Below are positions 1-8,456 of a stretch of 64,000 nucleotides of DNA, piece after piece (within the stretch, counting starts at the first letter, position 1; each line of letters starts with the position of its first letter). The position numbers and the translations under genes are program-made. The notes beneath the pieces were generated by a model. It saw only the letters and a list, made by a program, of their open reading frames with translations. It ran no database searches and was not told where the DNA came from. This DNA comes from Shinella pollutisoli (GTDB taxonomy: Bacteria; Pseudomonadota; Alphaproteobacteria; Rhizobiales; Rhizobiaceae): NCBI RefSeq assembly GCF_024609765.1, contig NZ_JANFDG010000002.1, positions 124,001-188,000 of the forward strand, given 5' to 3'.

Positions 1-645
1 GCGCGCCACATGGGTGATCTTCATCAGGTGGTCGTCGACGACGTTGGCCATGTGATAGGTCGGCATGCCGTCGGCCTTGATCAGCACCTGCATGTCGACG
101 CTCTCCCACGGGATCGACACGTCGCCGTAGACGCCGTCGTGGAAGTCGCAGGAGCCCTCGACCGGGATCTTCATGCGCACGACGGAGGGCTCGCCGGCGG
201 CGAGCCGGCCCGTCACCTCCTCGGCCGAGAGGTTGAGGCAGTGGCCGTCATAGCCCGGCGGCTTGCCGGCGGCACGCTGCGCCTCGCGCATCGCCTCCAG
301 CCGTTCCGGCGTGCAGAAGCAGCGGAAGGCGTGGCCCTTTTCGAGCAGCTGCTCGGCATAGGGCCAGTACATCGCCTTGCGGTCGGACTGGCGGTAGGGG
401 CCGTAGGGGCCGCCGATATCCGGGCCTTCCGACCATTCGAGCCCGCACCATTTCAGCGCGTCCAGCACCTTCTGCTCGAATTCCGGCGTCGAGCGCGTGG
501 CGTCCGTGTCCTCGATGCGTAGGATGAAGGTGCCGTTGTGCTTCTTCGCGAAGAGATAGTTGAAGAGCGCGATATAGGCGGTGCCGACATGCGGCTCGCC
601 GGTGGGCGAAGGGGCGATGCGTACGCGGACGCCGGAAGTGCTCAT
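1..645 (-). CDS. gltX: Glutamyl-tRNA synthetase, N-terminal part (cut by window edge)
   Basis: Charges tRNA-Glu (in many alphaproteobacteria also tRNA-Gln, later amidated) in the cytosol. The start at 645 gives [20 protein letters not shown], with the class I nucleotide-binding signature [14 protein letters not shown] (HIGH-type motif at residues 19-22) and then LRIEDTD. A CxC...Y...C arrangement in the insert (FCTPERL to GYDGHC) resembles the zinc site of bacterial GluRS. The 215 codons stay open to base 1, so the KMSKS half and the anticodon-binding domain lie outside. Alphaproteobacteria often carry two gltX copies; which one this is cannot be told here. The SLC13 permease lies just upstream on the same strand, 112 bases away. 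Confidence 0.93.
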   Translation of the reverse strand, partial: MSTSGVRVRIAPSPTGEPHVGTAYIALFNYLFAKKHNGTFILRIEDTDATRSTPEFEQKVLDALKWCGLEWSEGPDIGGPYGPYRQSDRKAMYWPYAEQLLEKGHAFRCFCTPERLEAMREAQRAAGKPPGYDGHCLNLSAEEVTGRLAAGEPSVVRMKIPVEGSCDFHDGVYGDVSIPWESVDMQVLIKADGMPTYHMANVVDDHLMKITHVAR

Positions 646-757
646 GATGTGGCCCGTCCTGACAGGGTTCAAAGCCTCGCGGCGGCGGAGGCGTCGTTTC
701 AGGGGAAATCGGGCCGGGTGAGACCATATTCAGCCCGGCGCGTCAAGGGAGGAGAAC

Positions 758-2530
758 CTACCGCAACGGCCAGACGTAGAGCAGCGCCGGCACGCTCACC
801 AGCACGATGAGGAGGGACAGCGGCAGGCCGACGCGCGGGTAGTCGGCAAACCTGTAGCCGCCCGGTCCCATCACCAGCGTGTTGCACTGGTGGCCGACGG
901 GCGAGAGGAAGTCGCAGCCCGCGCCGATCGCCACCGCCATCAGGAAGGCCTCCGGCCGGAAGCCGAGCGTGGCGGCGAAGCTCGCGGCGATCGGCGCCAT
1001 GACGAGCACGGTCGCGGCATTGTTGAGGAAGGGCGTCACGGCCATGGCGGTGATGAGGATGAGCGCGAGCGCGCCGAAGGGCGGCAGGTGGATCGCGACG
1101 TCGCCGAGCCAGCCGGCGATGAGCTCGCTCGCCCCCGTCGTGCGCAGGCTGTCGGAGACCGGGATCAGGGCGGCGAGCATGACGAGGATCGGCCCGTCGA
1201 GCGCGCCGTAGACCTCGCGCAGCGGCACGGCGCGGAAGACGACCATGGCGACGGCGGCGGCGAAGAAGCCGGTCGCCACCGGCACGACGCCGAGCGCGGT
1301 CGCGGCCATCGCGGCGATCAGCACGAGGACCGGGATGAAGGCGCGGCGCGGCGCGCCGAGCAGGATCTCGCGCTGGGCGAGCGGCAGCAGGCCGAGCTCC
1401 GGCAGCAGCGTCGGCAGCGTCCGGTTGTTGCCCTGCAGCACGACCATGTCGCCGGGGCGCAGGCGCACCTGCGAGAGCTTTTCGCGCAGCCGCTCGCCCT
1501 GGCGGCTGACGGCGAGCAGGTTGATGCCGTAGGAATGGAAGAGCGCAATCGAGCGCGCGGAGATGTCGATGAGGCGGGAATCGTTGGCGACCACCGCCTC
1601 GATGGCGCTGATCTCGCCCGCCTCGCCGCGCCCGGCGCGGATCGGCTGGCCGGAGAGCGTCAGGCCGGCGGCGGAGACGACCTTGTCGAGCGCGCCCGCC
1701 GTGCCCTCCATCAGGATCGTGTCGCCCGCGGCGAGCCGCACGTCCGGCAGCGGCGCGATGTGGACGTGGCCGCGGATGATGGCGGTGGCGATCACGTCGC
1801 CGTCGCCGTTCTTCAGCACCTCGTTCAGCGACTTGCCGATGGCGGGCGAGTTTTCGCCCACGGTCGCGTCGGAGGAATAGGCGGCGGCCTCCAGCGATTC
1901 CTCGATCGAGGCGCTGCGGTTCGTCCGCTCCGGCACGATGCGGTTGAAGGCGAGCATGAACAGCACGCCGCAGGCCGTCAGCACCGTGCCGACCGGCGTG
2001 AAGTCGAACATGGTGAAGCTCTCGCCGGAAATCTCCTGGCGCAGCCGCGAGACGACGATGTTGGGCGAGGTGCCGATCTGCGTCATCAGCCCGCCGAGGA
2101 GGGCCGCGAACGCCATCGGCATCAGGAATTTCGAGGCCGGCGTGCCGGACTGGCGGGCGAACTGGAAGGCGAGCGGCATCATGATGGCGAGCGCGCCGAT
2201 GTTCTTGATGAAGGCCGACAGCACCGCGACGGAGACGAGCAGCAGCGCGAGCTGCGCGCGCATTCCGGTGAGGTTCGGGAAGAAGCGCTTCACCGCGACG
2301 TTGACGATGCCCGAGCGGGCGACCGCGGCGCTCACCATCAGCGCGCTGCCGACGATGATGACGATGTCGTCGGAAAAGCCGGAGAAGGCCTTGTCGAAGG
2401 GGACGATGCCGAGACAGAGCGCGAGCAGCAGAGAGCAGCAGGCGACGAGGTCGTAGCGGAAACGCCCCCAGATGAACGCGCCCATCATCAGGGCGATCAC
2501 GGCGAAGGCGAAGATCTGTTCCGTGGTCAT
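758..2530 (-). CDS. SLC13-family anion/sodium symporter with two TrkA-C domains
   Basis: Predicted inner-membrane permease of 590 residues. The N-terminal half has several hydrophobic helices with SLC13/ArsB-like stretches (GSALMVSAAVARSG, IGTSPNIVVS). The middle has two TrkA-C (RCK_C) cytoplasmic regulatory domains (around VGENSPAIGKSLNEVL and ISAIEAVVANDSRLID), and a second helix bundle follows with a repeated GCDFLSPVGHQ motif. This architecture is typical of large SLC13 permeases that import sulfate, dicarboxylates or related anions; the substrate cannot be read from sequence. The frame is open to 2605, but ATG 2530 (MTTEQIFAFAVIAL) puts the first membrane helix directly at the N-terminus and is preferred. 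Confidence 0.85.
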   Translation of the reverse strand: MTTEQIFAFAVIALMMGAFIWGRFRYDLVACCSLLLALCLGIVPFDKAFSGFSDDIVIIVGSALMVSAAVARSGIVNVAVKRFFPNLTGMRAQLALLLVSVAVLSAFIKNIGALAIMMPLAFQFARQSGTPASKFLMPMAFAALLGGLMTQIGTSPNIVVSRLRQEISGESFTMFDFTPVGTVLTACGVLFMLAFNRIVPERTNRSASIEESLEAAAYSSDATVGENSPAIGKSLNEVLKNGDGDVIATAIIRGHVHIAPLPDVRLAAGDTILMEGTAGALDKVVSAAGLTLSGQPIRAGRGEAGEISAIEAVVANDSRLIDISARSIALFHSYGINLLAVSRQGERLREKLSQVRLRPGDMVVLQGNNRTLPTLLPELGLLPLAQREILLGAPRRAFIPVLVLIAAMAATALGVVPVATGFFAAAVAMVVFRAVPLREVYGALDGPILVMLAALIPVSDSLRTTGASELIAGWLGDVAIHLPPFGALALILITAMAVTPFLNNAATVLVMAPIAASFAATLGFRPEAFLMAVAIGAGCDFLSPVGHQCNTLVMGPGGYRFADYPRVGLPLSLLIVLVSVPALLYVWPLR

Positions 2531-2771
2531 CGGCGGCGGCGCACTCGGCAGGCGGGTTTCAAGGCTGGGCGTCCGCGTCGGCAGGCCGGACGGATGTCGG
2601 AACAAATCGCGCGTCCGGCGGGTTTGTCAAGGGAAGGCGCGGCCCGTGTCAACCGGACGCGACGGAGATGGAGAACGCGGGAATTTTTCCGGTTTCTTCC
2701 CGCGGCCAACGAAACGGCAGTCGAGCTCCCCACCCGTCCGGCCCGTCTTCTTCCCCTTTTCGTCCGGCAGG

Positions 2772-2794
2772 AGCCGGCGGCGTCGCCGCCGGCT
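2772..2794 (-). terminator. GC-rich hairpin after terC
   Basis: A 10-bp perfect stem with a 3-base loop lies 8 bases beyond the TerC stop codon on the minus strand. There is no clear T-run after it, so it may be a transcript-stabilising or weak terminator hairpin. The rest of the 270-base gap to the SLC13 gene shows no gene. Confidence 0.4.
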
Positions 2795-2802
2795 TCTCCG
2801 CG

Positions 2803-3555
2803 TCAATGGACGGCCGCGCCCTTCGCCTTCTGCCGCGCGCGGCGCGACAGCATGTTGAGGAGCTCGACCAGCGCCGAGAAGGCCATGGCGGCGTAGACGT
2901 AGCCCTTCGGCACGTGGAAGCCCATGCCCTCGGCGATCAGCGTCGTGCCGATCATCAGCAGGAAGGCGAGCGCCAGCATGACGATCGTCGGGTTCTTCTC
3001 GATGAAGTTGGCGAGCGGCGTGGCGGCGACGAGCATCACCGTGACGGCGGCGATGACGGCGATGACCATGATCGGCAGATGCGGCGTCATGCCGACGGCG
3101 GTGATGATGCTGTCGACGGAGAAGACGAGGTCGAGCACGAGGATCTGGCCGATCGCCGCGGCGAAGCCCGTCGTCGCCGTCCCGCCCACCAGGTCCTCCT
3201 TGTGGTCGATCGGGTCGACGTTGTGGTGGATCTCCTTCGTCGCCTTCCAGACGAGGAAGAGGCCGCCGGCGATCAGGATCATGTCCTTCCATGAGAAGGC
3301 GTGGCCGAAGGCCTCGAAGACCGGCGTGGTGAGCTGCACGATCCAGGCCACGGTGCCGAGCAGCGCCAGCCGCATGACGAGCGCCAGCCCGATGCCGATG
3401 CGGCGCGCCTGGACGCGGTGCTCGGCCGGCAGCTTGTTGGTGAGGATCGAGATGAAGATCAGGTTGTCGATGCCGAGGACGACCTCCATCACGACAAGGG
3501 TGATGAGCGCGATCCAGGCGCCGGGATCCTGCGCGAGGGCGAGGATGCTGTCCAT
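2803..3555 (-). CDS. TerC family integral membrane protein (YjbE/YceF type)
   Basis: 250-residue membrane protein of the TerC family, linked to manganese export and metallation of exported proteins, and historically to tellurite resistance. Family signatures are clear: [21 protein letters not shown] near the N-terminus and [15 protein letters not shown] around residue 125, each supplying acidic residues inside membrane helices. About seven hydrophobic segments span the full family length. No yybP-ykoY manganese riboswitch is recognisable in the 105 bases upstream, where one could be expected. It is transcribed in the same direction as the SLC13 permease but separated by 270 bases. Confidence 0.88.
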   Translation of the reverse strand: MDSILALAQDPGAWIALITLVVMEVVLGIDNLIFISILTNKLPAEHRVQARRIGIGLALVMRLALLGTVAWIVQLTTPVFEAFGHAFSWKDMILIAGGLFLVWKATKEIHHNVDPIDHKEDLVGGTATTGFAAAIGQILVLDLVFSVDSIITAVGMTPHLPIMVIAVIAAVTVMLVAATPLANFIEKNPTIVMLALAFLLMIGTTLIAEGMGFHVPKGYVYAAMAFSALVELLNMLSRRARQKAKGAAVH

Positions 3556-3660
3556 GCGGTCTTCTCTCCGTGAGGGCTGTTGAATTGCCTCCCGTATTTA
3601 TGCGGATTTCGCCATCCGGCAAGCGGGGCGGCCTGCGATTTCTCAGCGATCACGAATTCG

Positions 3661-4329
3661 TCATCGCGCCGGCCGGTCCGCGCCGTAGGCGGCAAGGAAG
3701 ACGCGGACGGCCGAGGCGACGTTGCGCTCGATCTCGGCCCTGGCCGGCGGCTGCTGGAGGGCGCCGAAGAGGCGCTGCTTGAAGAGGCCGACGGTCGTCA
3801 GCTCGATGAACTGCTTGGCGGCGTGCACGGTGTCGTCGCAGACGATCGCGCCCGCCTCCTTCTGCCTGTCGAGATAGGCCTGCAGGACGGAGACCGGGTT
3901 GATGCGCATCGCCGAGAAGAAGCTGCTGCAGACCGTCGGCAGGCGATGGTTGGCGGCGATCACCATGCGCATGGCGCGGATCGTGGTGTCCGCGGTCAGG
4001 TGCGTGGCGAAGAGTGTGCCGAATGCCGTCAGGCTCTCGGCGACCGGCCGCGAGGCGTCGAGCGTGTTGCCCACCGTCTCGGTGATGCGCGCGCGCTCGC
4101 GTTCGATCATCGCGCCGAACAGGTCTTCCTTGTTCTCGAAATAGACATAGATCGTGCCCTTGGAGACGCCGGCCGCGCGCGTGATGTCGTTCATGCTGGC
4201 GGCCTCGAAGCCCTGCTCCATGAACGTCCTCTTGGCGCCGTCGAGGATCTGCTCGCGCTTTGCCGGGTCCTCGCCCGCCGCCCGCCTGCCGGGAGGCGGG
4301 GCTGCCGGCTTCGATTGCCTCGTGTCCAT
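3661..4329 (-). CDS. TetR-family repressor of the adjacent efflux pair
   Basis: 222-residue DNA-binding regulator. The N-terminal helix-turn-helix (AKREQILDGAKRTFMEQGFE to VSKGTIYVYFENKEDLF) is canonical TetR/AcrR; the C-terminal part is a ligand-binding helical bundle with a DUF-type C-terminal fold. It is divergent from a membrane-fusion protein and a DHA2 transporter, and the shared intergenic space holds two copies of GAACCGnnCGGTTC, so it probably represses both directions and is released by a pump substrate. ATG 4329 follows an AGGAAACGGAG ribosome-binding site; an ATG at 4353 in frame lacks one and is less likely. Confidence 0.88.
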   Translation of the reverse strand: MDTRQSKPAAPPPGRRAAGEDPAKREQILDGAKRTFMEQGFEAASMNDITRAAGVSKGTIYVYFENKEDLFGAMIERERARITETVGNTLDASRPVAESLTAFGTLFATHLTADTTIRAMRMVIAANHRLPTVCSSFFSAMRINPVSVLQAYLDRQKEAGAIVCDDTVHAAKQFIELTTVGLFKQRLFGALQQPPARAEIERNVASAVRVFLAAYGADRPAR

Positions 4330-4364
4330 CTCCGTTTCCTGTCCGTAAGCCATTCGGTGAATTT

Positions 4365-4380
4365 CGAACCGCTCGGTTCG
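4365..4380. promoter_or_regulatory. TetR operator, copy 1
   Basis: Perfect 7-2-7 inverted repeat CGAACCG-CT-CGGTTCG. It lies upstream of the TetR gene start and shares the half-site with the second copy 56 bp away (centre to centre), on either side of the presumed promoter of the efflux genes. Binding by the neighbouring TetR protein is inferred from position and symmetry. Confidence 0.65.
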
Positions 4381-4387
4381 ATTTCAC

Positions 4388-4416
4388 TTGATATGCGGTA
4401 GAAAGTGGCCTATGTC
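4388..4416 (+). promoter_or_regulatory. Candidate promoter for the emrAB-type operon
   Basis: TTGATA at 4388-4393 and TATGTC at 4411-4416 are separated by 17 bases, fitting the alphaproteobacterial sigma-70 pattern. It is bracketed by the two TetR operators, so repressor binding would occlude it. Confidence 0.4.
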
Positions 4417-4420
4417 AAAT

Positions 4421-4436
4421 CGAACCGAACGGTTCA
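4421..4436. promoter_or_regulatory. TetR operator, copy 2
   Basis: GAACCG-AA-CGGTTC is perfect from 4422 to 4435. It sits just after the candidate -10 box and 38 bases before the start of the membrane-fusion protein gene, a position where bound repressor would block transcription. The frame of that gene is open through this site, which argues for the downstream ATG at 4474 as the true start. Confidence 0.65.
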
Positions 4437-4473
4437 GTTCGATTTTTTCAATTCAGGATATGGTGGCAAGCGC

Positions 4474-5667
4474 ATGTCGACTTCCCATGGCGCCGGCACG
4501 GCGAAGGTTCGCCCGGTCAACGACGATTTCGAACCCGTACCGGCGGCGGACGCGCCCGTCGCCGAGCCTGTCGCGGCGCCTGCCGTGGCGGAAGGGAAGA
4601 AGAAGGGCGGGCGCCGGCTGGTGCTGCCGCTGCTCGTCGTCGCGCTCGTTGCGGCGGGCGGCTGGTACGGCCATCAGTGGTGGACGCACGGCCGCTTCAT
4701 GATCTCCACCGACGACGCCTATGTCGAGGGCGACATCGCGGCGATCTCGCCGAAGGTCTCCGGCTATGTCGCCGCCGTCAACGTCGTGGCGAACCAGCCG
4801 GTCAGGGCCGGCGACCCGCTGGTGACGCTGGAGGACGGCGACTACCGGCTGGCGCGCGAGCAGGCCGAGGCGCAGATCGCCACGCAGACGCTCGCGCTCG
4901 GCCGCATCGACGCGCAGATCGAGGGCGCGAAGGCGAGCCTCGCCCAGGCCGAGGCGCAGAAGACGGCGGCCACGGCCGCCCTCGGCGGCGCGGAGGTCGC
5001 CGAGAAGCGCGCCAAGGCGCTGAACGCCAAGGAGGTGGGCACCACCGCCGCGCTCGACAGCGCCACCGTGGCGCTCGACCAGGCGAAGGCCAACCTCGCC
5101 GGCGCGGACGCCAACATCGTCGCCGCCAGGGCGAACATCGCGGTCCTGCAGGCCCAGCGCGCCGAGGCCGAGAGCGGCATCCGCACGCTGGAGCTCGTCC
5201 GCGACAAGGCCGAGCGCGACCTCGGCTTCACTGTGCTGAAAGCGCCCTATGACGGCGTCGTCGGCAACATCTCCGTGCAGGTCGGCGACCTCGTCTCGGC
5301 CGGCCAGCGGCTCGCAGCCCTCGTGCCCGTCAACGACCTCTATGTCGAGGCGAACTTCAAGGAAACGCAGATCGCCGGCCTCGTGCCGGGCTCGAAGGTG
5401 CACCTGCACATCGACGCCTATGCCGAGGACGACATCGTCGGCACGGTGCAGTCGATCGCGCCGGCCTCCGGCTCGGTCTTCTCGCTTTTGCCGGCGGAGA
5501 ACGCCACCGGCAACTTCACCAAGGTCACGCAGCGCGTGCCGGTGCGCATCGCCATTCCGGCCGAGGCGCTCGCGAGCGGCAAGCTGCGCGCAGGCTTGAG
5601 CGTCGTCGTCGACGTCGACAGCCGCACGGCGCCCGACGCGACCCGCGTCGCCGCGAAAGCCGACTGA
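4474..5667 (+). CDS. EmrA/HlyD-type membrane-fusion protein of a drug efflux pump
   Basis: 397-residue periplasmic adaptor anchored by one N-terminal membrane helix (about residues 49-67) after a Pro/Ala-rich cytosolic tail. Then come a biotinyl-lipoyl-like half (STDDAYVEGDIAAISPKVSGYV), a long alpha-helical hairpin rich in Ala/Glu (about residues 115-225), the second lipoyl half (LKAPYDGVVGNISVQVGD) and a beta-barrel. It links the downstream DHA2 transporter to an outer-membrane channel, none of which is encoded here. The gap to emrB is 26 bases. The start at 4474 is chosen because upstream in-frame ATG 4405 would place coding sequence over the operator. Confidence 0.88.
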   Translation: MSTSHGAGTAKVRPVNDDFEPVPAADAPVAEPVAAPAVAEGKKKGGRRLVLPLLVVALVAAGGWYGHQWWTHGRFMISTDDAYVEGDIAAISPKVSGYVAAVNVVANQPVRAGDPLVTLEDGDYRLAREQAEAQIATQTLALGRIDAQIEGAKASLAQAEAQKTAATAALGGAEVAEKRAKALNAKEVGTTAALDSATVALDQAKANLAGADANIVAARANIAVLQAQRAEAESGIRTLELVRDKAERDLGFTVLKAPYDGVVGNISVQVGDLVSAGQRLAALVPVNDLYVEANFKETQIAGLVPGSKVHLHIDAYAEDDIVGTVQSIAPASGSVFSLLPAENATGNFTKVTQRVPVRIAIPAEALASGKLRAGLSVVVDVDSRTAPDATRVAAKAD

Positions 5668-5693
5668 ACCGATCCAGCAGAGGAGCGCGGGCC

Positions 5694-7286
5694 ATGGCCG
5701 CGACCGCCCAGGTGGGCCGAGGCGCCGTGACGGCGGCGCCGGCTCATGCCGACAAGGTTCCCGTCCGCCGCGTCATCGCCTTCTTCGCGATGGTCTTCGG
5801 CATGTTCATGTCGATCCTCGACATCCAGATCGTCTCCGCCTCGCTCTCCGAGATCCAGGCGGGGCTCGGGGCCGGCGCCGACGAGATCGCCTGGGTGCAG
5901 ACCTCCTACCTGATCGCCGAAGTGATCATGATCCCGCTATCGGGCACGCTCGCGCGCATCGTCTCGACGCGCGTGCTCTTCGCCGTCTCGGCGGCGGGCT
6001 TCACGGCGGCGAGCGCGCTCGCCGCCACCGCGACGAACATCGACCAGATGATCGTCTACCGTGCCATCCAGGGCTTCATCGGCGGCGGCATGATCCCGTC
6101 GGTCTTCGCCGCCGCCTTCACCATCTTCCCGCCGTCGAAGCGCAGCGTCGTCTCGCCGATGATAGGCCTCGTCGCCACGCTCGCGCCGACCATCGGGCCG
6201 ACGGTCGGCGGCTATCTCAGCCATGCCTTCTCCTGGCACTGGCTGTTCCTCGTCAACATCGTGCCGGGCATCATCGTCACGGTGCTCGCCTGGAACCTCA
6301 TCGACTTCGACAAGCCGGAGCTCGGCCTGATGAAGCGCTTCGACTGGTGGGGGCTCGCCTCGATGGCGGTGTTCCTCGGCTCGCTCGAATACGTGCTGGA
6401 GGAGGGCAACAACAAGGACTGGTTCAGCGACGCGCATATCGTCTACGGCTCGATCGCCGTGGCGGCCGGCGCCATCGTCTTCTTCTGGCGCGCCTTCAAG
6501 GTGCCGTTTCCGGTGGTGGATCTGCGCGCCTTCTCCGACCGCAACTTCGCCTTCGGCTCGCTCTTCTCCTTCGCCATGGGTATCGGCCTCTACGGCCTCA
6601 CCTATATCTACCCGCTCTATCTCGCCCGCATCCGCGGCTACGACTCGCTGATGATCGGCGAGACGATGTTCGTCTCGGGGCTTGCCATGTTCTTCACCGC
6701 ACCCGTCGCCGGCGCGCTCTCCACGCGGCTCGACCCGCGGGTGATGATGACCATGGGCTTCGCCGGCTTCGCGCTCGGCACCTGGACGATGACGCAGCTC
6801 ACCGCCGACTGGGACTTCTACGAGCTCCTCGTGCCGCAGATCCTGCGCGGCGTCTCGCTGATGATCTGCATGGTGCCGATCAACAACATCGCGCTCGGCA
6901 CACTGCCGCCGGACCGCATCCGCAACGCCTCCGGCCTCTTCAACCTCACCCGCAACCTCGGCGGCGCGGTCGGCCTCGCCGTCATCAACACGCTGCTCAC
7001 CCAGCGCTCGCAGGAGCACTACCTGCGTCTCTCCGAGCACGTCCAGTGGGGCAATCCGGAGGCGGTCGAACGCCTGCGCAACATGGCCGCGAACTACGGC
7101 GCGCACGGCCTCGACGGCGCGACCATCGCCGTCAAGCAGATGGCCGGCCTGGTTCACCAGCAGGCCTATATCCTCTCCTTCATCGACGTCTTCCTGCTCC
7201 TGACGGTCCTTTTCACCGTGCTCATCATCGGCGTGCTGGCGATCCGCAAGCCGCAATCGGGCGTCGGCGGCGGCGGAGGGCACTGA
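5694..7286 (+). CDS. DHA2-family (EmrB-like) multidrug MFS transporter
   Basis: 530-residue 14-helix major facilitator, the inner-membrane proton/drug antiporter partner of the preceding adaptor. Seen: MSILDIQIVSASLSEIQ in helix 1, AWVQTSYLIAEVIMIPLSGTLA, the motif-C-like VATLAPTIGPTVGGYLSH, and a family-typical C-terminal helix before a Gly-rich tail. The operon ends here; about 100 bases follow before the LacI regulator. The substrate is unknown, and the TetR regulator suggests induction by a toxic or plant-derived compound. Confidence 0.9.
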   Translation: MAATAQVGRGAVTAAPAHADKVPVRRVIAFFAMVFGMFMSILDIQIVSASLSEIQAGLGAGADEIAWVQTSYLIAEVIMIPLSGTLARIVSTRVLFAVSAAGFTAASALAATATNIDQMIVYRAIQGFIGGGMIPSVFAAAFTIFPPSKRSVVSPMIGLVATLAPTIGPTVGGYLSHAFSWHWLFLVNIVPGIIVTVLAWNLIDFDKPELGLMKRFDWWGLASMAVFLGSLEYVLEEGNNKDWFSDAHIVYGSIAVAAGAIVFFWRAFKVPFPVVDLRAFSDRNFAFGSLFSFAMGIGLYGLTYIYPLYLARIRGYDSLMIGETMFVSGLAMFFTAPVAGALSTRLDPRVMMTMGFAGFALGTWTMTQLTADWDFYELLVPQILRGVSLMICMVPINNIALGTLPPDRIRNASGLFNLTRNLGGAVGLAVINTLLTQRSQEHYLRLSEHVQWGNPEAVERLRNMAANYGAHGLDGATIAVKQMAGLVHQQAYILSFIDVFLLLTVLFTVLIIGVLAIRKPQSGVGGGGGH

Positions 7287-7333
7287 GCCTTCCGCCGTGC
7301 GGCCCTCGCCCGCGGGCCGTCGCCGGAACTTTC

Positions 7334-7349
7334 TGATTTACGTACATCA
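7334..7349. promoter_or_regulatory. Candidate operator of the xylose LacI regulator
   Basis: TGATTTACGTACATCA is a 16-bp palindrome with one mismatched pair and a TACGTA core, 35 bases upstream of the LacI-family gene and therefore of the whole regulator-xylB-xylA unit. Autoregulation through this site is inferred. Confidence 0.45.
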
Positions 7350-7383
7350 AAAAATCCTCTAAGGGTCTCCGGGCGGAGGAGAG

Positions 7384-8454
7384 ATGAGACCCACGGTTCA
7401 CGACATCGCCGAACGGGCGGGCGTCAGCCTCGCGACGGTCGACCGGGTGCTGAACGACCGGCCGGGCGTGCGCGCCGTCACGCGGGCGAAGGTCGAGGCG
7501 GCGATCGCGGCCCTCGGCTATGTCCGCGACGTCGCCGCCGCCAATCTCGCCAAGGGACGCGTCTATCCGCTCGTCTTCATCGTGCCTGCGGGCGAGAACC
7601 CGTTCATGCGCGGGCTGGAGGCGGAGATCCGCCATGCGGGACGGCATTCGGCCGCCGAGCGCACGCGCCTTTCCGTCGTCACCGTCCCCGCCTTCGATGC
7701 GGCCGCGCTTGCCGCCGCCATCGATGCGGCCGCCGCCTCGGACGATACCGCCGGCATCGCCGCCGTCGCCGTCGATGCGCCGGAGGTGGCCGCCGCCATC
7801 GCCCGGGCGCGCGAGGCCGGCATCCCGGTGGTGACGCTCGTTTCCGACCTCGCCGCCTCCGGCCGGGACCATTTCGTCGGCGTCGACAACGTCGCCGCGG
7901 GCCGCACGGCCGGCAGCCTGATGGGCCGTTTCCTCGGCGGCCGGCCCGGCCCCGTCGCGGTGCTCGCCGGCTCGATGCGCGTGCGCGACCACCGCGACCG
8001 CCTCGAGGGCTTTCTCGCCGCCATGGCCGCGATGCCGGTCGCCCGCCAGGTGCTGCCGGTGCTGGAGGGGCAGGACGATCCGGCCGTCTCGCGACGGCTG
8101 ATCGCCGGTCTTCTCGCCGCCACGCCGGACCTCGCCGGTATCTACAGCCTCGGTGCCGGCAACGGCGGCCTCGTCGCCGCGCTCTCCGGCCGCAGCGACA
8201 TCTGCGTCATCGCGCACGAGCTGACCGCGGATACCCGCGCGGCACTGGAGACGGGCGTCATCGACGCCGTGCTGAACCAGGATGCCGGCCACGAGGTGCG
8301 CAGCGCCGCCCGCGTGCTGCGCGCCAAGGCCGACGGCCTGCCGGTCGTCGCCGCGCAGGAGCGTATCCGCATCGACATCTTCATCAGGGAAAACCTTCCG
8401 CCCGCCGCGGAGGAGGACGAACGGTCCGGCGCGGGCCTCTATCAGGGAGACTAG
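7384..8454 (+). CDS. LacI-family regulator of the xylose operon
   Basis: 356-residue sugar-responsive regulator. The N-terminal LacI helix-turn-helix is clear (TVHDIAERAGVSLATVDRVLNDRPGVRAVTRAKVEAAI), followed by a periplasmic-binding-protein fold (PLVFIVPAGENPFMRGLE; DHFVGVDNVAAGRTAG; DLAGIYSLGAGNGG). It is separated from xylB by two bases, so it is co-transcribed with and most likely represses the xylose genes. Xylose or xylulose as inducer is inferred from the neighbours. The sequence DRVLN in the recognition helix resembles the subgroup of LacI regulators linked to pentose and inositol catabolism. Confidence 0.88.
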   Translation: MRPTVHDIAERAGVSLATVDRVLNDRPGVRAVTRAKVEAAIAALGYVRDVAAANLAKGRVYPLVFIVPAGENPFMRGLEAEIRHAGRHSAAERTRLSVVTVPAFDAAALAAAIDAAAASDDTAGIAAVAVDAPEVAAAIARAREAGIPVVTLVSDLAASGRDHFVGVDNVAAGRTAGSLMGRFLGGRPGPVAVLAGSMRVRDHRDRLEGFLAAMAAMPVARQVLPVLEGQDDPAVSRRLIAGLLAATPDLAGIYSLGAGNGGLVAALSGRSDICVIAHELTADTRAALETGVIDAVLNQDAGHEVRSAARVLRAKADGLPVVAAQERIRIDIFIRENLPPAAEEDERSGAGLYQGD

Positions 8455-8456
8455 AC

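Noticed and set aside
890-2896. A 668-codon open frame on the plus strand
   Set aside because: Antisense to the SLC13 permease, Glu/Arg/Asp-rich without folds; rejected as shadow.
3556-3660. Possible yybP-ykoY manganese riboswitch upstream of terC
   Set aside because: The 105-base gap is short, and none of the conserved riboswitch loops can be recognised.
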